Shown: positions 59,901 to 64,000 of the stretch, piece by piece
How positions within the stretch are numbered: the first letter of the stretch is position 1
Layout of the letters: each line of letters begins with the position of its first letter
Origin: Chlorophyllum brunneum
Taxonomy: Eukaryota > Basidiomycota > Agaricomycetes > Agaricales > Agaricaceae
Reading direction: 5' to 3'
DNA length: 64,000 nucleotides
Assembly (NCBI GenBank): GCA_963576785.1
Contig: OY756148.1
Coordinates: forward strand, 1,426,001-1,490,000
Position numbers and translations under genes: made by a program
Notes under the pieces: model-generated
Database searches by the model: none
What the model was told of the DNA's origin: nothing
The model's input: the letters and a program-made list of their open reading frames with translations, nothing else

Positions 59901-60726
59901 AAGGGTTGGGGGCAAAATGTTGGGTATTTAGGTGAGTTGGTCTGTTCTGAGCCTTCGTCTTGGTGTTGTATTAACTTTCGACTTTGCAGAAGAAATTTTG
60001 AGGATGTGTTATTTAATTCTCTAATCGTTATCCTGCTAATATTCAACTGGGACCGCCTTGACATGGGTCGTTACTGAGGAATTCTTGCACACTCAGGCAC
60101 CGAAACCATCCATCACTCCATTAATACAAGCGTTAACGTGAACAGGCAGAATGTTTATGTCCCGGCCTATGACCGCGCCACGGACGCTCATTTACACAGG
60201 AGTCAGTGAATATGAATTGCTTTCGTACGATCCATCAAGCAAGCCGTGTGCTTCTGTGTACCAAAGGGCATAATTGAACGTTAATCCACGCAAGATTCAC
60301 CCTCGGCCTCCCTGCACCTGGCACCGGGCGTCAGGTGGACAGATATGCTCGATGTGGTTCTTCGTTCTCTTCCTCTGGCTGGAATGCAACGCCCCGTTCA
60401 GTTTAGCTCGTCCTCTCATTTATTGCCGGTGCATTCAGGTGCCGATCTTCCGTGTACACCTAGTCCGCTAACCGGCACCTGATGGAGGGTCAATTACGAT
60501 GCCGTACATACAAGGGCGCACTAGTGCGGCTTGGGTATTTAAAGGCAGCCTCCTTCCGCATGCCACTTCCCGCACCACGTCCCTGACCCTCGTAAACTCT
60601 CATCTGTGCGTGCATGCCGCTCGATCGTCACCTCCAGAAGCTGACCGCAGAGTATCTTAATGTTCTACATCTAGGTTGAATACTAGTCGCTCCTTACCCA
60701 TCTGTTTTTTTCTTCGTGTTCCTACC
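59901..60726. other. Spacer and promoter of the chitin deacetylase gene
   Basis: About 0.8 kb without coding signal. A TATTTAAAG stretch at about 60535-60545 could be a TATA-type element. Confidence 0.45.
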
Positions 60727-61968
60727 ATGATGATCCGAGCTTCTCGTGCCGTTGCGCTCCTCTCTTTTGTTGGCTTGGCGTTCAATGCGTTCGTTGGTGT
60801 GAGTGCGGCGCCTCCTAAGCCTGCACCACTTGCCAGGGTTGTGAAGAGTTGCACAGGAGACAAAGTCGCTGCGTTAACCTTCGTATATATTGCGTCCCCT
60901 TTTCCTGGGGTTGACCGTGCTCAATTTATGTGAACAGGATGATGGTCCATTCGATTTCACCAATGATGCTGTTGATATTTTGAACAAGGCCGGAGCGAAG
61001 GGAACGTTCTTCGTCAGTGCGTACTTGTCTTTTGACAAAAAAAGAGGCTGACAACGGTTTTATTTAGATGGCAAGAACTGGGGATGTATCTATGATCAAA
61101 ACCGCGTTGATACTTTAAAGAATGTATACAACAGGGGTCATCAAGTTGCCTCGCATACCTGGTCCCATGCGAACCTTACCAGCCTGTCTCGCGATCAATG
61201 TATGTTACTTTGTCGATCGTATCATTGATGTTATGACTGACGCTGGTGTAGTGGTATCGGAAATGACGAAGAGCCATGGTCCGTGGACTCTCAGCATAGT
61301 TTCTGGCTGGACTATGGTACTGATTATGCGTCAGTGGCTATTGAGAGGATCACCGGTGCTAGTCCTGCGTTTATGCGCCCTCGTGAGTGTCGATTACGCT
61401 TGCACCCTTCCTAATCTTTTAACGGTTTTTTTTCCGATTGTTTCTTCTCAGCTTTCGGCATCTATAACAACAAAGTGCGCGAGGTTGCTGCCAGTCTCAA
61501 AGAAACGGTCACTATTTGGGACTTGGAGTAAGTCTTGCTCTTATATCAGGGGTATCGACTGAATTTGACATTTGCCGTTGTAGTTCTGGGGATAGCACTG
61601 GCAAGGATATAGCCTACCGGAAGCAGCAGTACGACAATGCGGTCAATGGCAAAGTAAAGAACGTGTTGTCGTTGCAACATGATGTAAAAAGTGAGTTCCT
61701 TTTGTTGCTCGTCGTGGGTGAAACTGATGAACTCTGGAACTCTGACGTTTAGCTGAATCTGTACACATTGTATTACCGTATGCGATCCAGAAACTCCAGG
61801 ATGCTGGATACAAGCTCGTTACGCTCGCGGAATGTCTTGGTGAGCAACCGTATTCAAAGGTTGGATCGGCTCAGCAGAGGACGGTGAGTAACCCATCCCC
61901 CCTTTTTCTCCCTGAACCTGGACCGGATTGTTGATGGACCGTGTTTGCAGGCGGACTGGCACTGTTAA
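60727..61968 (+). CDS. Chitin deacetylase (polysaccharide deacetylase, CE4), secreted
   Basis: Converts chitin to chitosan in the cell wall. ATG 60727 gives a signal peptide (MMIRASRAVALLSFVGLAFN, cleavage near GVSAAPP). CE4 motifs after splicing: TFDDGPFDF (motif 1), SHTWSHANLT (motif 2, metal His residues), MRPPFGIYN (motif 3), WDLDSGDSTG (motif 4) and LSLQHDV plus ESVHIVLPYAIQKLQDAGYKLVTLAECLG (motif 5). The C terminus ADWHC matches the short Cys-ending tail of small fungal enzymes. At least seven introns. Keeping frame at 61260-61335 needs exon text QLVSEMTKSH joined to VAIERITG through a GTCCGT donor. No lesion; about 250 residues. Confidence 0.92.
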
Positions 61969-62632
61969 TTGTGTACTGTGACTGGAAAAGTGTTTATTTG
62001 TTTAGGTTCCGTGTTGTTCTCTCTGGATGAACATTGGTATTTTTGGTATTTTGGTTAATCTAGTTGTTGCTAATCCATATCCACTCGTTTATTTATATAC
62101 CCGTCGTGTGTTGCAGGTGTCCTTATGCGGCTACTCAGACGTACCGTCAGAGTACTGTGACCGCACAACTAAGCAGCCTTTACCATTTTCCTGAAGTGAT
62201 TAAGCAGCCGCAGCTCATCTTAGGAACCCCATGCCTCGTGTTCGACACGTGATCCCACCAATGTTTTCTTTAACGTACGTCGTACAACCTCCACTCCCGT
62301 TCGTTGTTGACGTCCATCACCCCACCCACCGAAATTTGAGGTAGATCCTATTCGCGTCTTTCTAAACTTAACTTGCGTACTCAAAAGGCAGTCAGACAAG
62401 ATTGATCGGCCAATGGCCGACGATCAACTACTCGTAGCTTCCTAGTCCAAGTCTCTGCGCCTTCTGAGCGGACTTACAAATCCTACCTCGAGCGTCATCA
62501 CCGACTTTGAGCTCCCTGATAGGAGTTGACTCGCGTGCTCGATCGTTGATCCTCGTGACAGTGTTCACCCAGATACCTTTGGCTGACTCTCCTCTTGATT
62601 ACCCTTTGGACTTGACTACTCGCTTCGACTTT
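61969..62632. other. Spacer CE4 / DUF6699 gene
   Basis: No gene recognised. Open frame text upstream of 62633 has no family likeness and is taken as leader. Confidence 0.5.
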
Positions 62633-64000
62633 ATGGCAAACCCCGCATATGGAGCAATGATTCAGAGGCCTGGAAGCGCAGGGCCCGGCAGCTTTATCCC
62701 ACCACCGCCCGGAGCAAGTCAAGGTGGCGAACCTGGCCCTTATCCCCCATTTCAGCAACCATATCCTAATCCGAGGTTCGCACAGCTCCAGTCATTTTGT
62801 TTGCTTAAAACTCTAATCCCTTTTGTCGAAAGCTCCTACAATTGGCCTAACCCGAATGCGTTTCAGCCGCCACCTCAATACCCACAGTACTCGGCATGGG
62901 CGGCTGGCCAAACGCGTTCAGCACAATCGCACTCGCAGGCATTCCGAGCCCATCACACACCATCACAATACTCACAGCAACCACAACTACAACCGCAGTG
63001 GACCCAGCATTCGCTACCCTCCTTTACTTATGGGCAATACCCACCTTCCCCAGACGTCCCCGTGAGCGCACCCACAATTACCTCCGTCTTCCCACATACG
63101 CCTGTTCCGCCGAACGCCCCGAGCCGCTATTCACCGTATTCCGCGCCATACCAACAACCTCCTCCCCTAACAGCGCCCCCGCAATTCGCGCCTTGGTCAC
63201 AGTTTTTACACCAGCAACGCTCTCGGGAGGAAGCACAACAGCCGTTTGTCCCATACGCAGATGAAATCTCTGAGCAACCCCTTCCCCCGCCTTTTGGGGG
63301 ATCGGCAAATGCTCCTCCTCCCAAGAAGTCGGCGCTGAAGCGAGCCAATTCCCAATCAGCGGCAGATAGAGCATCGGGATCGTATGCGCCCCAGATGCAG
63401 CTGCAGCGATCTGGCTCAAGCGGTTCGGGGTTTGGCGTAGGAGCTCATGCCCCTCCCATGCAGATGCAACGTTCTGGCTCAACGGGTTCTGGTTTCGGTC
63501 CGGCTGCTTCTGGCTGGCCCGCCCTTGCACCGGTGATACCTAACATGCCGCCTCTCTCGACCGCTCCGGCTTTTACACAAGGCGATGATCAGGTTTTTAG
63601 TAAAACGAATTTGTCACCTCGACCAAGAGATTGGAGAGCGGACTATACCCCAAAGGGAGGCTTCTCGTCTTATCTGCCCAAGATTGGAAGAGTGCGCTCA
63701 GACGTTGAAGGTGCATGACCTGTTGATTCCAGTTTCCTGTTACTCACCCCTGAAAAAAAAGAATATATCGATACAGTGAAACGCAGTATGCATCCACTAC
63801 TCCAGCATTCCTCGGAATCTCCACCTCTCGCTTTCGACCTCCGCAACAAAATAATGGACGGCTCCACGACACTATTCCACAACCTCGGCCGAACCTACAA
63901 TGAAATGGACTTTGCGCAGCTAGCAGCATACCCTCCTGCACCAATGCTTAGACTGCACCACTCAAAACTTCCGTGGTATGTTGATGTCCATCAGTCACAC
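62633..64000 (+). CDS. DUF6699 protein, 3' end beyond window
   Basis: ATG 62633 (MANPAYGAMIQRPGSAG) follows a leader without other ATGs close by. After a short intron (about 62777-62831) comes a long Pro/Gln/Tyr/Ser-rich disordered part with an internal duplication (PQMQLQRSGSSGSGFG / PPMQMQRSGSTGSGFG, 63390-63500). A second intron (about 63712-63773) leads to the start of the DUF6699 domain: MHPLLQHSSESPPLAFDLRNKIM ... LAAYPPAPMLRLHHSKLPWYVDV. This agaricomycete domain has no known function. The window ends inside it. Confidence 0.75.

Noticed and set aside
1..64000. CRISPR arrays, bacterial operons, riboswitches
   Set aside because: Nothing of the kind seen; the window is eukaryotic with spliceosomal introns throughout.

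Overview
The window reads as nuclear DNA of a mushroom-forming basidiomycete (Agaricomycetes). The evidence is the many short introns (about 45-60 nt, GT..AG), basidiomycete-typical families (DUF6535, DUF6699, STE3-type pheromone receptors, a lipopeptide pheromone precursor, MLKL-NTD-like kinases, the 'allergen'-annotated HH-rich family) and an intron-bearing tRNA-Asp. No species is assigned. Gene models were spliced by eye, so exon edges are approximate where not stated.

Layout. 1-7122: a Ty1/copia LTR retrotransposon on the minus strand, cut by the left window edge, with one gag-pol frame interrupted by eleven stop codons plus a frameshift before RNase H. 7442-9439: a decayed DUF6535 membrane-protein gene. 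10543-14762: a large kinase gene with an MLKL-like N-terminal helical domain, a non-RD TKL-type kinase domain and a conserved C-terminal domain I cannot name. 15115-15196: tRNA-Asp(GTC). 15355-17760: proteasome-associated deubiquitinase UBP6/USP14. 19561-22447: an F-box protein and prefoldin subunit 3. 22635-25513: rRNA-processing factor MRD1, whose one long intron holds two related box C/D-like snoRNA candidates.

26107-43573 resembles a B-type (pheromone/receptor) mating region: two STE3-like GPCR genes in tandem, an HH-rich 'allergen' family gene, a CCR4-NOT subunit (CNOT11), a CLA4-type PAK kinase (PH-CRIB-kinase), and a short gene for a CaaX-terminated peptide with an Glu-Arg processing site, a good pheromone precursor. 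Receptor, ligand and a PAK kinase that can act downstream of Rho-family GTPases would form one signalling pathway.

44275-53798: a tandem array of four RBR (RING1-IBR-RING2) ubiquitin-ligase-type genes that share an N-terminal helical motif. Three are shorter and more diverged; at least one carries an in-frame stop and one has a degenerate RING2. 54075-64000: a small membrane protein, an F-box pseudogene, a GT61 glycosyltransferase, mitochondrial ribosomal protein bL31m, a chitin deacetylase (CE4) and the 5' part of a DUF6699 gene running off the right edge.
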